Assembly (NCBI RefSeq): GCF_047200635.1
Contig: NZ_JBJZOI010000011.1
Span: 124,001-188,000, forward strand
DNA from: Saccharopolyspora_C sp047200635
Lineage (GTDB): Bacteria > Actinomycetota > Actinomycetes > Mycobacteriales > Pseudonocardiaceae
Reading direction: 5' to 3'
DNA length: 64,000 nucleotides
Under the pieces are notes generated by a model, which saw nothing but the letters and a program-made list of their open reading frames with translations, searched no databases and was not told the origin of the DNA. The translations under genes and the position numbers were made by a program. Positions 7,170 to 15,892 of the stretch are shown in pieces. The first letter of the stretch is position 1. Each line of letters begins with the position of its first letter.

Positions 7170-10100
7170 GTGCGCGGCGGCACCGCCTTCCTGTTCGCCG
7201 GGCAGGGTTCGCAGTACCACCAGATGGGCCGGTGGTACTACGACCACGACCAGGTGTTCCGGCGCACCATGCACGAGCTCGACGAGGTGGTCCAGCACCA
7301 GCGCGGCGATTCCGTGCTCGCCGGGCTCTACGCTCCGGAGCGCTCGCCCGCCCGGCCGCTGACCGACTTCCGGCTCAGCCACCCCGGCATCTTCATGGTC
7401 GAGTTCGCGGCCGCCGAGATGCTGCGGGCGCGCGGGTGCGAACCGGAGGTGGTGCTCGGCGCCAGCCTCGGTGAGATCGTGGCCGCGGCCGTGGCCGGAG
7501 CGGTGGATCCCGCGGACTGCCTGTCGTCGATGCTGCGCCAGGTCGAGCTGTTCGAGACCCGCTGCCCGCGCGGCGGGATGCTCGCCGTGCTCGACGGCAC
7601 CGAGTCGCTGGCGGAACTCCCGCTGGGTGACGCGGAGGTGGCCGCGGTCAACTCACCGTCCAACGTCGTGCTCGCCGGGCCCGCCGAGGACCTCGACCGG
7701 CTCGCCGCGGAGCTCACCGGGCGGGGAGTGCTGCACCAGCGGCTTCCGGTGCCGTTCCCGTTCCACTCCGCGCTGCTGGAGCCCGTGCGCGCGGAGTTCA
7801 CCGAGCTGATCCGCGGGCTTCCGCTGCGCCCGCCGCGGATCCCGGTGATCTCGGCGACGACGGGTGACTTCGTCGGCGCCCCGGATCCCGAACACCTGTG
7901 GCAGGTGCTGCGGGCGCCGTTCGACCTGCCGCGAGCGCTGGAGCGGGTGCGCTCCGACGGTGCGCGCGTGCTGCTGGACCTCGGCCCGGCGGGTTCGCTG
8001 GCGAACCTGGTGCGGGCGCTGCCCGGGGCTCCCACCGCGCTGCCGCTGCTGTCGCCGTACGCGCGCGACGAGGTGCTGTTCGAGGCCGTTCTCGCCGCCC
8101 TGCGCCCCGCACCGGCGGTGCCGCGGGCCCGGCCGCGCCATCCCGAACCCCAGGACGAAGCCGAGGTGAGGACCGTGACCCCCGAACAGTCCGAAGTGGA
8201 CGAGCACGCGCGCGAGCCGCTCAGCGTCTACGTGTTCCCCGGGCAGGGCGCGCAGCGCAAGGGCATGGGCCGGGAGCTGTTCGACCGGTTCGGGGAGCTG
8301 ACCGCGCTGGCCGACGAGGTGCTCGGCTACTCGGTGCGCGAGCTGTGCGTCGAGGACCCGCAGCGGCGCCTGCGCAGCACCGAGTTCACCCAGCCCGCGC
8401 TGTACGTGGTGAACGCGCTGTCCTACCTGGCCGCCGTGCAGGAGGGCGACCGGCTCCCGGACTACGTGCTGGGGCACAGCCTGGGCGAGTACGACGCGCT
8501 GTTCGCGGCCGGTGCCTTCGACTTCGCCACCGGGTTGCGGCTGGTGCGCGAACGCGGCCGGCTGATGAGCCGCGCCACCGGCGGCCGGATGACCGCGGTC
8601 TCCGGCATCGGCGCGGACCGGCTCGCGGCGCTGCTGCGGGAGAACGGGCTGACCGGGATCGACCTGGCCAACCTCAACACCCCCACCCAGACCGTGCTGG
8701 CCGGACCGGCCGAGGAGCTGGACCGGGTCCCGCCGCTGTGCGCGGCCGAGGGCGCGCGGTGCGCACCGCTCAACGTCAGCGCCCCCTTCCACAGCCGGTA
8801 CATGGCCGACGCGGCGGCCGAGTTCGCCGACGTGCTGGCCGGGACGTCCTTCGCGACCCCGAAGATCCCGGTGATCGCCAACGTCGACGCGCGCCCCTAC
8901 GCCGCCGGAGAGGTGGCGGACACGCTGCGCAGGCAGATCGAGAGCCCGGTCCGCTGGGAGGAGAGCATCCGCCGCCTGCTGGGCCTGGGCGAGCTGCGGG
9001 TGCGGGAGCTGGGTCCGGGGCAGGTGCTGACCAAGCTCATCGCGAAGATCCAGTCCGAACCCCCGCCGCCCACCGGCTCCACCGGAGCACCCGTCCGCGC
9101 CGACGACGTTCCCCGCCCGGCCCGACCCGCCCCCGCCGCCGCGGGCAGCGCCCCGGAGCTGGGGTCGGCCGCGTTCCGCCGCGCCCACGGCACCCGGCTC
9201 GCCTACGCCGCCGGAGGAATGCACGAGGGCATCGGCTCGGTCGAGCTCGTCGCCCGGATGGCCCGCGCGGGTCTGCTGTCGTTCCTCGGCACCACGGGAC
9301 TGCCCGTCGAGCGGGTGGACGCCGCGCTGGCCCGGTTGCGCGCCGAGCTGCCCGCCGACGCCCCGTTCGGGCTCAACCTCACCCACGACCCCTACGACGA
9401 GCAGGCCGAGCGCGATCTGGTGGAGCTGCTGCTGCGGCACGAGGTGCGTTGCGCGGAGGCGTCCTCCTACGTCGAGCTCACCGCCGAGCTGGTGCGCTAC
9501 CGGCTGCGCGGCAGCCGGGTGCTGCCGGACGGTTCGGTGCGCGCCCCCAACCGGGTGCTGGCCAAGATCACCCGGCCCGAGCAGGCCCGGGCGTTCCTGC
9601 TGCCCGCCCCCGCCGAGCTGGTGGACCGCCTCGTCACCCGAGGCGAACTCAGCGCCGAGGAGGCCGCAGCGGGACGGCGGCTGGCGGTCGCCGAGGACGT
9701 CTGCGTCGTCGGCGACTGCGCCGACCACACCGACCTGGGCGTCCTGTCCGCCCTGCTGCCGACGGTGCTGCGGCTGCACGACGAGCTCGCGGCGCGGGAT
9801 CCGGTCGCCGGGGCGGTGCGGATCGGGGCGGCGGGCGGCATCGGCACCCCGGAATCGGCGGCGGCCGCGTTCGTGCTCGGCGCGGACTTCGTGCTCACCG
9901 GCTCGATCAACCTGGCCACCGCGGAGAGCGGGCTCGGGGAGGCGGTGAAGGACCTGCTCACCACCGCCGACGTGCACGACACCGCCCACGCGCCGTTCGG
10001 GGACCTGTTCGAGCTGGGCGCGCGGGCGCGGGTGCTCAAGCGCGGAACCCTGTTCGCGGCCCGGGCGAACCGGCTCTACGACCTGTGGCGCCACCACGGC

Positions 10101-10508
10101 AGCTGGGACGAGGTGCCCGCCGAAGTGCGCGCGAGGGTGGAGCGGCAGTTCCTCGGCGCCACCTTCGACGAGATCCGCGCGCGCGCCGGGGACGGTGCCG
10201 GCGCCGACGAGAAGCGCCGGATGGCGCTGGTGTTCCGCTGGTACTGCCGGCGGGCGCGACGGCTGGCGGTCGAGGGAACCCCGGAGCACGAGGCCGACTA
10301 CCAGATCAGCTGCGGCCCCGCGCTGGGCGCGGCGAACCGCTGGTTGCGCGGAACGCCGCAGCAGCGCTGGCAGGACCGGCACGTCGACGACCTCGCGCGG
10401 CGACTCATGTCCGGCGCCGCCGAGATCGTGTCCGGACTCCGCCGCGGGACGTCCGCGGCGGCAACCGTCGTCCCGGCGGTGGCCGGGCGGGAGGAGGTGG
10501 CCGTCTGA
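7170..10508 (+). CDS. Trans-acting tandem acyltransferase-enoylreductase (AT-AT-ER)
   Basis: This is a 1112-residue three-domain protein. AT1 (about 1-320) has GQGSQ, the nucleophile elbow GASLGE (Ser99) and FPFHS (His199). AT2 (about 350-640) has GQGAQ, GHSLGEYDAL (Ser437) and an APFHSRYM histidine. The C-terminal PfaD/FabK-like flavin enoylreductase (about 670-1090) has YAAGGMHEGIGS and GAAGGIGTPES. Such proteins supply malonyl units to AT-less PKS modules; KirCI of kirromycin is a tandem-AT example. AT1 has Ala in place of the His of GHSxG, and in many trans-AT systems the first AT is an acyl hydrolase that clears stalled chains. This implies that earlier modules, left of the window, lack AT domains. 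The gene starts four bases after the methyltransferase stop and its stop overlaps the P450 start. Confidence 0.9.
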   Translation: MRGGTAFLFAGQGSQYHQMGRWYYDHDQVFRRTMHELDEVVQHQRGDSVLAGLYAPERSPARPLTDFRLSHPGIFMVEFAAAEMLRARGCEPEVVLGASLGEIVAAAVAGAVDPADCLSSMLRQVELFETRCPRGGMLAVLDGTESLAELPLGDAEVAAVNSPSNVVLAGPAEDLDRLAAELTGRGVLHQRLPVPFPFHSALLEPVRAEFTELIRGLPLRPPRIPVISATTGDFVGAPDPEHLWQVLRAPFDLPRALERVRSDGARVLLDLGPAGSLANLVRALPGAPTALPLLSPYARDEVLFEAVLAALRPAPAVPRARPRHPEPQDEAEVRTVTPEQSEVDEHAREPLSVYVFPGQGAQRKGMGRELFDRFGELTALADEVLGYSVRELCVEDPQRRLRSTEFTQPALYVVNALSYLAAVQEGDRLPDYVLGHSLGEYDALFAAGAFDFATGLRLVRERGRLMSRATGGRMTAVSGIGADRLAALLRENGLTGIDLANLNTPTQTVLAGPAEELDRVPPLCAAEGARCAPLNVSAPFHSRYMADAAAEFADVLAGTSFATPKIPVIANVDARPYAAGEVADTLRRQIESPVRWEESIRRLLGLGELRVRELGPGQVLTKLIAKIQSEPPPPTGSTGAPVRADDVPRPARPAPAAAGSAPELGSAAFRRAHGTRLAYAAGGMHEGIGSVELVARMARAGLLSFLGTTGLPVERVDAALARLRAELPADAPFGLNLTHDPYDEQAERDLVELLLRHEVRCAEASSYVELTAELVRYRLRGSRVLPDGSVRAPNRVLAKITRPEQARAFLLPAPAELVDRLVTRGELSAEEAAAGRRLAVAEDVCVVGDCADHTDLGVLSALLPTVLRLHDELAARDPVAGAVRIGAAGGIGTPESAAAAFVLGADFVLTGSINLATAESGLGEAVKDLLTTADVHDTAHAPFGDLFELGARARVLKRGTLFAARANRLYDLWRHHGSWDEVPAEVRARVERQFLGATFDEIRARAGDGAGADEKRRMALVFRWYCRRARRLAVEGTPEHEADYQISCGPALGAANRWLRGTPQQRWQDRHVDDLARRLMSGAAEIVSGLRRGTSAAATVVPAVAGREEVAV

Positions 10509-11731
10509 TGACCGCTGGGAGCACGTCGTCGCAGGAGACCGAGTTCGACCTGTCCGACACGGCGTTCATCACCGATCCGGCGGCGGGGCACCGATGGATG
10601 TCGGCACCGCGCCCGATCTGCCGGGGCCGGTTCGCCGACGGCACCCCGATCTGGGTGGTCACCCGGCACGAGGACGTGCGCGCGGTGCTCTCGGACGCCC
10701 GCTTCACCAGCCGCCCGCCCGGCGACTCGCACGTGCGCAGCATGCTCAGCCGGGGCATCCCGCAGGACGTGGTGGAGATGTTCGACTCCACCCTGCTGAC
10801 CATGGACGGGGCCGATCACTCCCGGGTGCGCAGGCTGGTGACCCCGGCGCTGTCCGCCCGCCGGATGCGGCGCCTGGAACCCGCGGTGGAACGCATCGCG
10901 CACGGCCTGCTGGAGGAGCTGGCCGCCGAACCCGAACCGGACCTCATCGACCGGTACGCGCACCCGCTGGCGATCTCGGTGATCTGCGACCTGCTCGGCG
11001 TGGACGAGGGCTACCGCGAGCAGTGGCGGACCTGGAGCGAGACGCTGGCCGCGGCGCTGCGCCCGGACCCGGAGCAGTTCGCACCCGCCGTGCGCGGCAT
11101 GGCCGCGATCACCCGCGAACTCGTCGAGGCGCGCCGCGTCGAGCCGCGCGACGACCTGATCTCCGAGCTGGTCCGGGTCCGCGACACCGACGGCGACCGG
11201 CTCTCCGACGACGAGCTGGTCGCCCTGGCGATGGTGCTGGTGCAGGCCGGGCACGACACGGTCCGCAACCTGATCGCGCTCGGCGTGTTCGCGCTGCTGC
11301 GCCACCCCCGCCAGCTGGCGCTGATGCGCTCCGGGCAGCTCCCGATCAGCGCCGTGGTGGCGGAGCTGGTGCGCCACACCGCGCCCGTCAAGCACACCTT
11401 CCGCCGGTTCGCCGCCGAACCGGTGCACCTGGACGGGGTGACCGTGCAGCCGGGGGAGGCGGTGCAGGTCGTGCTCGCCGCGGCCAACCGGGACCCCGGG
11501 CAGTTCGACGATCCGGGCGAGCTGGACCTCGCCCGCCCGACCTGCCCCCACCTCGGGTTCGGCCACGGCGCGCACTTCTGCCTCGGCGCCAACCTCGCCC
11601 AGATCGAGGGCGAGGTGGCGCTGACCGCGCTGTTCGACCGCTTCCCCGAGGTGCGCCTGGCCGTGCCCGCCGAGGAGATCGAGCCCCGGTTCCTCGCCCC
11701 GATGCCCCGCCTTCCGGTCCACCTCAGCTGA
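10508..11731 (+). CDS. Cytochrome P450 (first of two)
   Basis: This 407-residue class I bacterial P450 has its ATG overlapping the preceding TGA by one base, so translation is probably coupled. The I-helix motif is QAGHDTVRN. ELVRHT carries the ExxR pair, and the heme loop is FGHGAHFCLG with the Cys ligand near residue 358. It needs ferredoxin and a reductase, which are not encoded nearby. In kirromycin two P450s (KirOI, KirOII) carry out late oxidations of the chain. This gene and its neighbour fit that pair, but regioselectivity cannot be read from sequence. Confidence 0.93.
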   Translation: MTAGSTSSQETEFDLSDTAFITDPAAGHRWMSAPRPICRGRFADGTPIWVVTRHEDVRAVLSDARFTSRPPGDSHVRSMLSRGIPQDVVEMFDSTLLTMDGADHSRVRRLVTPALSARRMRRLEPAVERIAHGLLEELAAEPEPDLIDRYAHPLAISVICDLLGVDEGYREQWRTWSETLAAALRPDPEQFAPAVRGMAAITRELVEARRVEPRDDLISELVRVRDTDGDRLSDDELVALAMVLVQAGHDTVRNLIALGVFALLRHPRQLALMRSGQLPISAVVAELVRHTAPVKHTFRRFAAEPVHLDGVTVQPGEAVQVVLAAANRDPGQFDDPGELDLARPTCPHLGFGHGAHFCLGANLAQIEGEVALTALFDRFPEVRLAVPAEEIEPRFLAPMPRLPVHLS

Positions 11732-11764
11732 ACCGGCCCCACCCACGCTCCCCAGGAGTCCCGG

Positions 11765-12961
11765 ATGTCCGAAGCACCGCCCACCGCACCCGGCCTGCCG
11801 ATGGCCCGCCGCTGCCCCTTCGACCCGCCGCCCGAGCTCACCGAGCTGCGCGAGCGGCACCCGATCAGCCGGATGACCTTCCCCGACGGCCACGTCGGCT
11901 GGCTGATCACCGGCCACGACCAGGTGCGCGGGCTGCTGGCCGAGAAGGCGGTCAGTTCCCGCGGCGACCTGCTGCGCTCGCCGATCCCGATGGCGATGGC
12001 AGCCGAGCGCACCGAGGTCTCGCCGGGCATGTTCACCGCGATGGACCCGCCCGAGCACACCCGCTACCGCAAGCTGATCGCCGGGTGGTTCAGCGTCCGG
12101 CGCACCCGCGAGCTGGAGCCCCGGATCACCGAGATCGTCCACGCGCACCTGGACGAGATGGCCGCCGCCGGGCCGCCGGCGGACCTGGTGCGGACGTTCG
12201 CCGAACCCGTCTCCGCCCTGGTGATCTCCGAGCTGCTGGGAGTGCCGCCGCGGCAGCGGGACCGCTTCCTGCGCGCGACCGAGGCCCTGTTCAGCGTGCA
12301 CAACAGCGCCGAGGACGCCATCGCGGGCTGGTCGGAGACCCGCGACCTGCTGCTGGAGCTGGTGCGCGCCAAGCGCGCCGACCCCACGACCGACCTGCTG
12401 GGCACCTTGGTCTCCAGCGGCGCGCTCGACGACCAGGAGCTCGTCACCGTCGGCAGCCTGCTGCTGACCGCCGGGCACGACACCAGCACCAGCATGATCG
12501 GCCTCGGCGCGTACGCGCTGCTGGCCCACGCCGACCAGTTCGCCGCGCTGCGGGACCGCCCGGAACTGGCGCCGCGCGCCGTGGAGGAGCTGCTGCGGTA
12601 CCTGACCATCGTGCACGCCGGGTCGATCCGCGCGGCCGCCGAGGACTTCGAGTTCGACGGCCACCGGTTCGCCGCGGGCGACGCGATCTCGCTGTCGCTG
12701 GCGGCGGCCAACCGCGATCCCGCGCTGTGCGCCGAACCCGACCGGCTGGACATCACCCGCGAACCGGTGGGGCACCTGGCGTTCGGGCACGGCGTGCATC
12801 AGTGCGTGGGTGCGCAGCTGGCTCGGATCGAGCTGCGGATCGCGTTCACCGCGCTGGCCGAGCGGTTCCCCGGGCTGCGGCTGGCGGTTCCCGCCGAGGA
12901 GGTCCGCCCCCGCAGCGAAATGATCATCTACGGGGTGCACGAGCTCCCGGTGGCCTGGTGA
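11765..12961 (+). CDS. Cytochrome P450 (second of two)
   Basis: This 398-residue P450 starts at ATG 11765 with CCAGGAG upstream. It has TAGHDTSTS in the I helix, EELLRYL (ExxR) and FGHGVHQCVG with the heme Cys near residue 347. It belongs to the same broad CYP107/105-like bacterial group as its neighbour but is clearly divergent, so this is not a recent duplication. It probably oxidises the polyketide backbone after assembly. The PanD-like gene begins 14 bases after its stop. Confidence 0.93.
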   Translation: MSEAPPTAPGLPMARRCPFDPPPELTELRERHPISRMTFPDGHVGWLITGHDQVRGLLAEKAVSSRGDLLRSPIPMAMAAERTEVSPGMFTAMDPPEHTRYRKLIAGWFSVRRTRELEPRITEIVHAHLDEMAAAGPPADLVRTFAEPVSALVISELLGVPPRQRDRFLRATEALFSVHNSAEDAIAGWSETRDLLLELVRAKRADPTTDLLGTLVSSGALDDQELVTVGSLLLTAGHDTSTSMIGLGAYALLAHADQFAALRDRPELAPRAVEELLRYLTIVHAGSIRAAAEDFEFDGHRFAAGDAISLSLAAANRDPALCAEPDRLDITREPVGHLAFGHGVHQCVGAQLARIELRIAFTALAERFPGLRLAVPAEEVRPRSEMIIYGVHELPVAW

Positions 12962-12974
12962 GCGGAGGAGCGAC

Positions 12975-13394
12975 GTGATCTACCGCGAGATGCTCAAGTC
13001 CAAGATCCACCGCGCCACCGTGACGCAGGCCGACCTGCACTACGTCGGCTCGCTCACCGTGGACCGGGCCCTGATGGACGCCGCCGACCTGCTGGCGGGC
13101 GAGAAGGTCGACGTGGTCGACGTCGACAACGGCGCCCGGCTGTCCACCTACGTGATCGAGGGCCCGGCCGGCAGCGGGGTGATCGGCATCAACGGCGCCG
13201 CCGCCCGGCTGATCAGCCCCGGAGACCTGGTCATCGTCATCGCCTACGCGGCGGTTCCGGAGGACTCGGCCCGCGAGCACCGCCCGCGCGTGGTGTTCGT
13301 CGACCAGCGGAACCGGCCGGTGCTCAACGGCACCGATCCCGCCGAGGTCCCCGACGGCACCGGCCTGCACCGCGGCGACACCCCCGCCCGCTGA
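12975..13394 (+). CDS. panD: Aspartate 1-decarboxylase, cluster copy (beta-alanine supply)
   Basis: This 139-residue PanD homologue starts at GTG with GGAGGAG five bases upstream. The pyruvoyl-forming site YVGSLTVD places the self-cleavage between Gly25 and Ser26. Around it are the family features KSKIHRATVT and INGAAARLI, the latter matching INGAAA of PanD. It converts L-aspartate to beta-alanine. Inside a PKS/NRPS cluster and next to the P450s, this is the arrangement of kirD in kirromycin clusters, where beta-alanine becomes the pyridone nitrogen and carbons. A housekeeping role in pantothenate synthesis is possible but less likely given the operon. Confidence 0.92.
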   Translation: MIYREMLKSKIHRATVTQADLHYVGSLTVDRALMDAADLLAGEKVDVVDVDNGARLSTYVIEGPAGSGVIGINGAAARLISPGDLVIVIAYAAVPEDSAREHRPRVVFVDQRNRPVLNGTDPAEVPDGTGLHRGDTPAR

Positions 13395-13439
13395 CGGGCA
13401 CCCGAACGACCCGCACTCCCGCGGCTGGAGGCCGACGAC

Positions 13440-14396
13440 GTGAGCACACCCGAGATCATGACCGCGTTCAGCACCGGGCTGGCCGCCATCAACCTCGACG
13501 AGGACGCACCCACCCGCCGCGGCCCGGAGGCCGAGCGGCTCAAGCGGGCCAGCGCCACCATCTACGACCTCGCCGTGGAACGGGCCTCCGGCCACGAGCT
13601 GTGGAACTGGGGGATGCACGATCAGGAGGTGGCCGACGAGGTCGAACGGCTGCTGCCCGGTTTCGGGCGGTTCGGCACCGACGGGTTCAGCGAACAGCTG
13701 TACTTCCAGGCGCTGCGCGGCGTCCCGGCTGAGTTCGCCGAGCACGCGGGCCGGACCGTGCTGGAGGTCGGGTGCGGGCCGGGGGAGGGGCTGAACTTCC
13801 TGTCCCGCCTGCTGCCGGAGACCCGCTTCATCGGACTCGACCTCTCGGAGCGCGCGGTGCGGCGGGCGAACGCGCTGCTGTCCCGGGGCGATCAGCTGCG
13901 GTTCGTGCACGGCGACGCCGAGCAGCTCCCGTTCGACGACGGCGCGGTGGACCTGGTGATCAACGTCGAGAGCTCGCACACCTACCCGGACCTGGGGCGG
14001 TTCCTGCAGGAGGTCGCCCGGGTCCTCAGGCCGGGCGGGCACTTCACCCACATCGACGTGTTCACCCGGCAGCGCAGCGCGCACTTCCAACGGCTCGCCA
14101 CCAGCACCGCCGGGCTCGAACCGGTCCACGAGGTCGACCTCTCCGAGCAGGTCCGCGCCGCGATCCGGCGGCGGATGGCGCCGGACAGCCACTTCCACCG
14201 CGCCCTGGCCCGCGAGCGGATGTCCCCGCTGGCCCGGCGCATCGCCGCCCACAGCCGGACGGTGATGTTCGGCGGGGTCTTCGCCGGTTACCGCCCCGAC
14301 CGCACCATCCGCCTGCTGCACCGGCTCGGCGTCGTGCCCTGGATGCGCGGGCTGCCGATGCGGAGCTACCGCCAGCACGTCGCCGTGCGGCGGTGA
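13440..14396 (+). CDS. SAM-dependent methyltransferase (class I, KirM candidate)
   Basis: This 318-residue protein has the SAM motif LEVGCGPGEG, then FIGLDLS, and post-motif II residues LPFDDGAVDLVINVESSH. It resembles the UbiE/phthiotriolone-type C/O-methyltransferases of natural product clusters. It starts at GTG 13440, 45 bases after the decarboxylase, and ends the plus-strand gene run; the next gene is convergent with only three bases between them. It probably methylates a hydroxyl of the polyketide chain, like the O-methylating KirM. A sugar substrate cannot be excluded. Confidence 0.85.
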   Translation: MSTPEIMTAFSTGLAAINLDEDAPTRRGPEAERLKRASATIYDLAVERASGHELWNWGMHDQEVADEVERLLPGFGRFGTDGFSEQLYFQALRGVPAEFAEHAGRTVLEVGCGPGEGLNFLSRLLPETRFIGLDLSERAVRRANALLSRGDQLRFVHGDAEQLPFDDGAVDLVINVESSHTYPDLGRFLQEVARVLRPGGHFTHIDVFTRQRSAHFQRLATSTAGLEPVHEVDLSEQVRAAIRRRMAPDSHFHRALARERMSPLARRIAAHSRTVMFGGVFAGYRPDRTIRLLHRLGVVPWMRGLPMRSYRQHVAVRR

Positions 14397-14399
14397 CGC

Positions 14400-15719
14400 C
14401 TACCGCGCGGCGAACACCGCGTCGTACAGCGCCGCCTGGTACGGGCTCAGCTCCGGGCCGGACGCGACGGCCTCCGCCGTCGCGTGCACGGCCCGCCAGT
14501 CCGGGTCGTAGCCGAGTTCGTGCAGCGCGCGCAGGGCGTCGAGCGCCGCGTCCCGCTCGCCGTCCCGGCGCCCCGACCCCAGCGCCCGGCCCTCGACGCC
14601 CGCCGCTTCCAGGCAGTTCCGGATCGCCGACAGCAGCACGGGGTGCGGGCTGATCTCCAGGAAGTCGCGGTGCCCGGCGGCGGCGAGCGCCGCGATGGCG
14701 TCGGCGAAGCGCACCGGTTCCCGCAGGTTGCTCATCCAGTACTCCGCGGTGATCTCCGGGCCCTCCAGCACCCGCGAGGTCGCCGTGGAGCGCATCGGCA
14801 CCCGCGCCCGCCCCGGCCGCAGCCCGGCCAGCGCGTCGAGCAGGTCCGCGCGCAGCTCCTCCACCTGCGGGCTGTGCGAGGCGACCGTGTTGCGGATCAG
14901 CTTGCAGTAGACCCCCCGCTGCTCCAGCACCCGCACGAGCTCGTCGAGCGACGCCGAATCCCCCGCCAGCACGGTGGATTCCGGCCCGTTGCACCCGGCG
15001 ACGCTCACCCGGCCACCGGTGCCGGCGACGAGCTCGGCGGCCGCGGCCTCCGACAGCTCGGTGATCGCCAGCGCGCCCTTGCCGGTGATGCGCCGCAGCA
15101 GCGCGCTGCGCCGACAGGCCACGGTCATCGCGTCCCGCAGGTCCAGCGCGCCGCACACGTGCGCCGCCGCGATCTCCCCCATGCTGTGCCCGACCACGGC
15201 CGCGGGCCGGACGCCCCAGCTGCCCCACAACCGCGCCCAGGCGATCTGCAGGGACACCACCACCGGTTGCAGCACGTCGATCTCCCGCAGCCGGGAGCCG
15301 GTGAGCTCGTCGACGACGGAGAACCCGGCCTGCTCCCGCACGGCCCGGTCGCACTCGTGCAGCGCCGCGCGGAACGCGGGCTCGGTCGCGAGCAGTTCGC
15401 GGCCCATCCCCGCCCACTGCGATCCCTGCCCCGCGAAGACGAACACGACGCCGCCCGGCTCCGCGGCCACCGGCGGCGGGGCAGTGGTGCGCGCCTCGGC
15501 GAGCTGTCGCGCCAGAGCCGGGTAGCCGTCGGCCACGAACGCCATCCGGTGCGGGCCCCGACCCGTCGCGGCGCTGCGGCACAGCTGGCCGAAACCGGGC
15601 CGATCGCCCTGCCGCAGCGCCAGGTCGAGGTGGTGCTCGACCAGTTCCCCCAACCGCTCCGCCGAACCGGCCGCCAGCGGCAGCACCGAGGACATCCCGC
15701 CGTTGCCCGGAATGGACAT
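14400..15719 (-). CDS. Stand-alone acyltransferase (KirCII-like trans-AT)
   Basis: This 439-residue discrete AT has GQGSQWAGMG, the nucleophile elbow GHSMGEIAAAHV, a conserved Arg in ACRRSALL, and VASH where methylmalonyl ATs have YASH and malonyl ATs HAFH. Unusually it keeps an N-terminal KS-AT linker (LPLAAGSAERLGELVEHH) and a post-AT tail like those of AT domains cut from modular PKSs. KirCII, the ethylmalonyl-CoA-specific trans-AT of kirromycin, is of this type. The non-standard VASH motif is compatible with a branched extender unit. Substrate is inference. It is transcribed towards the main operon and away from the glycosyltransferase at 15893. Confidence 0.88.
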   Translation of the reverse strand: MSIPGNGGMSSVLPLAAGSAERLGELVEHHLDLALRQGDRPGFGQLCRSAATGRGPHRMAFVADGYPALARQLAEARTTAPPPVAAEPGGVVFVFAGQGSQWAGMGRELLATEPAFRAALHECDRAVREQAGFSVVDELTGSRLREIDVLQPVVVSLQIAWARLWGSWGVRPAAVVGHSMGEIAAAHVCGALDLRDAMTVACRRSALLRRITGKGALAITELSEAAAAELVAGTGGRVSVAGCNGPESTVLAGDSASLDELVRVLEQRGVYCKLIRNTVASHSPQVEELRADLLDALAGLRPGRARVPMRSTATSRVLEGPEITAEYWMSNLREPVRFADAIAALAAAGHRDFLEISPHPVLLSAIRNCLEAAGVEGRALGSGRRDGERDAALDALRALHELGYDPDWRAVHATAEAVASGPELSPYQAALYDAVFAAR

Positions 15720-15892
15720 GCCAACCCCCCGAAATCCGCTCCTCGCCGGAGGCTACGACGCGCGCGATCTCCGGGAAAACCACCGGTGTTCGAGCGCGAC
15801 CCCGTCGGCGTTGCCCGGCGATCGCGGCCCGTGCTTGAGTGCGCGAGCGCCGCTGGATCCCCGGCGCCGCAGGACGGTCGCGAGGAGAACCG

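Noticed and set aside
2841..7382. A 1513-codon open frame on the minus strand
   Set aside because: It lies opposite the NRPS and methyltransferase genes, is made of low-complexity Gln/His/Arg/Gly runs, and has no domain motif. It is a high-GC shadow.
10298..12940. An 880-codon minus-strand frame opposite the P450 genes
   Set aside because: Composition is biased and motifs are absent, while both plus-strand P450s have complete catalytic motifs.
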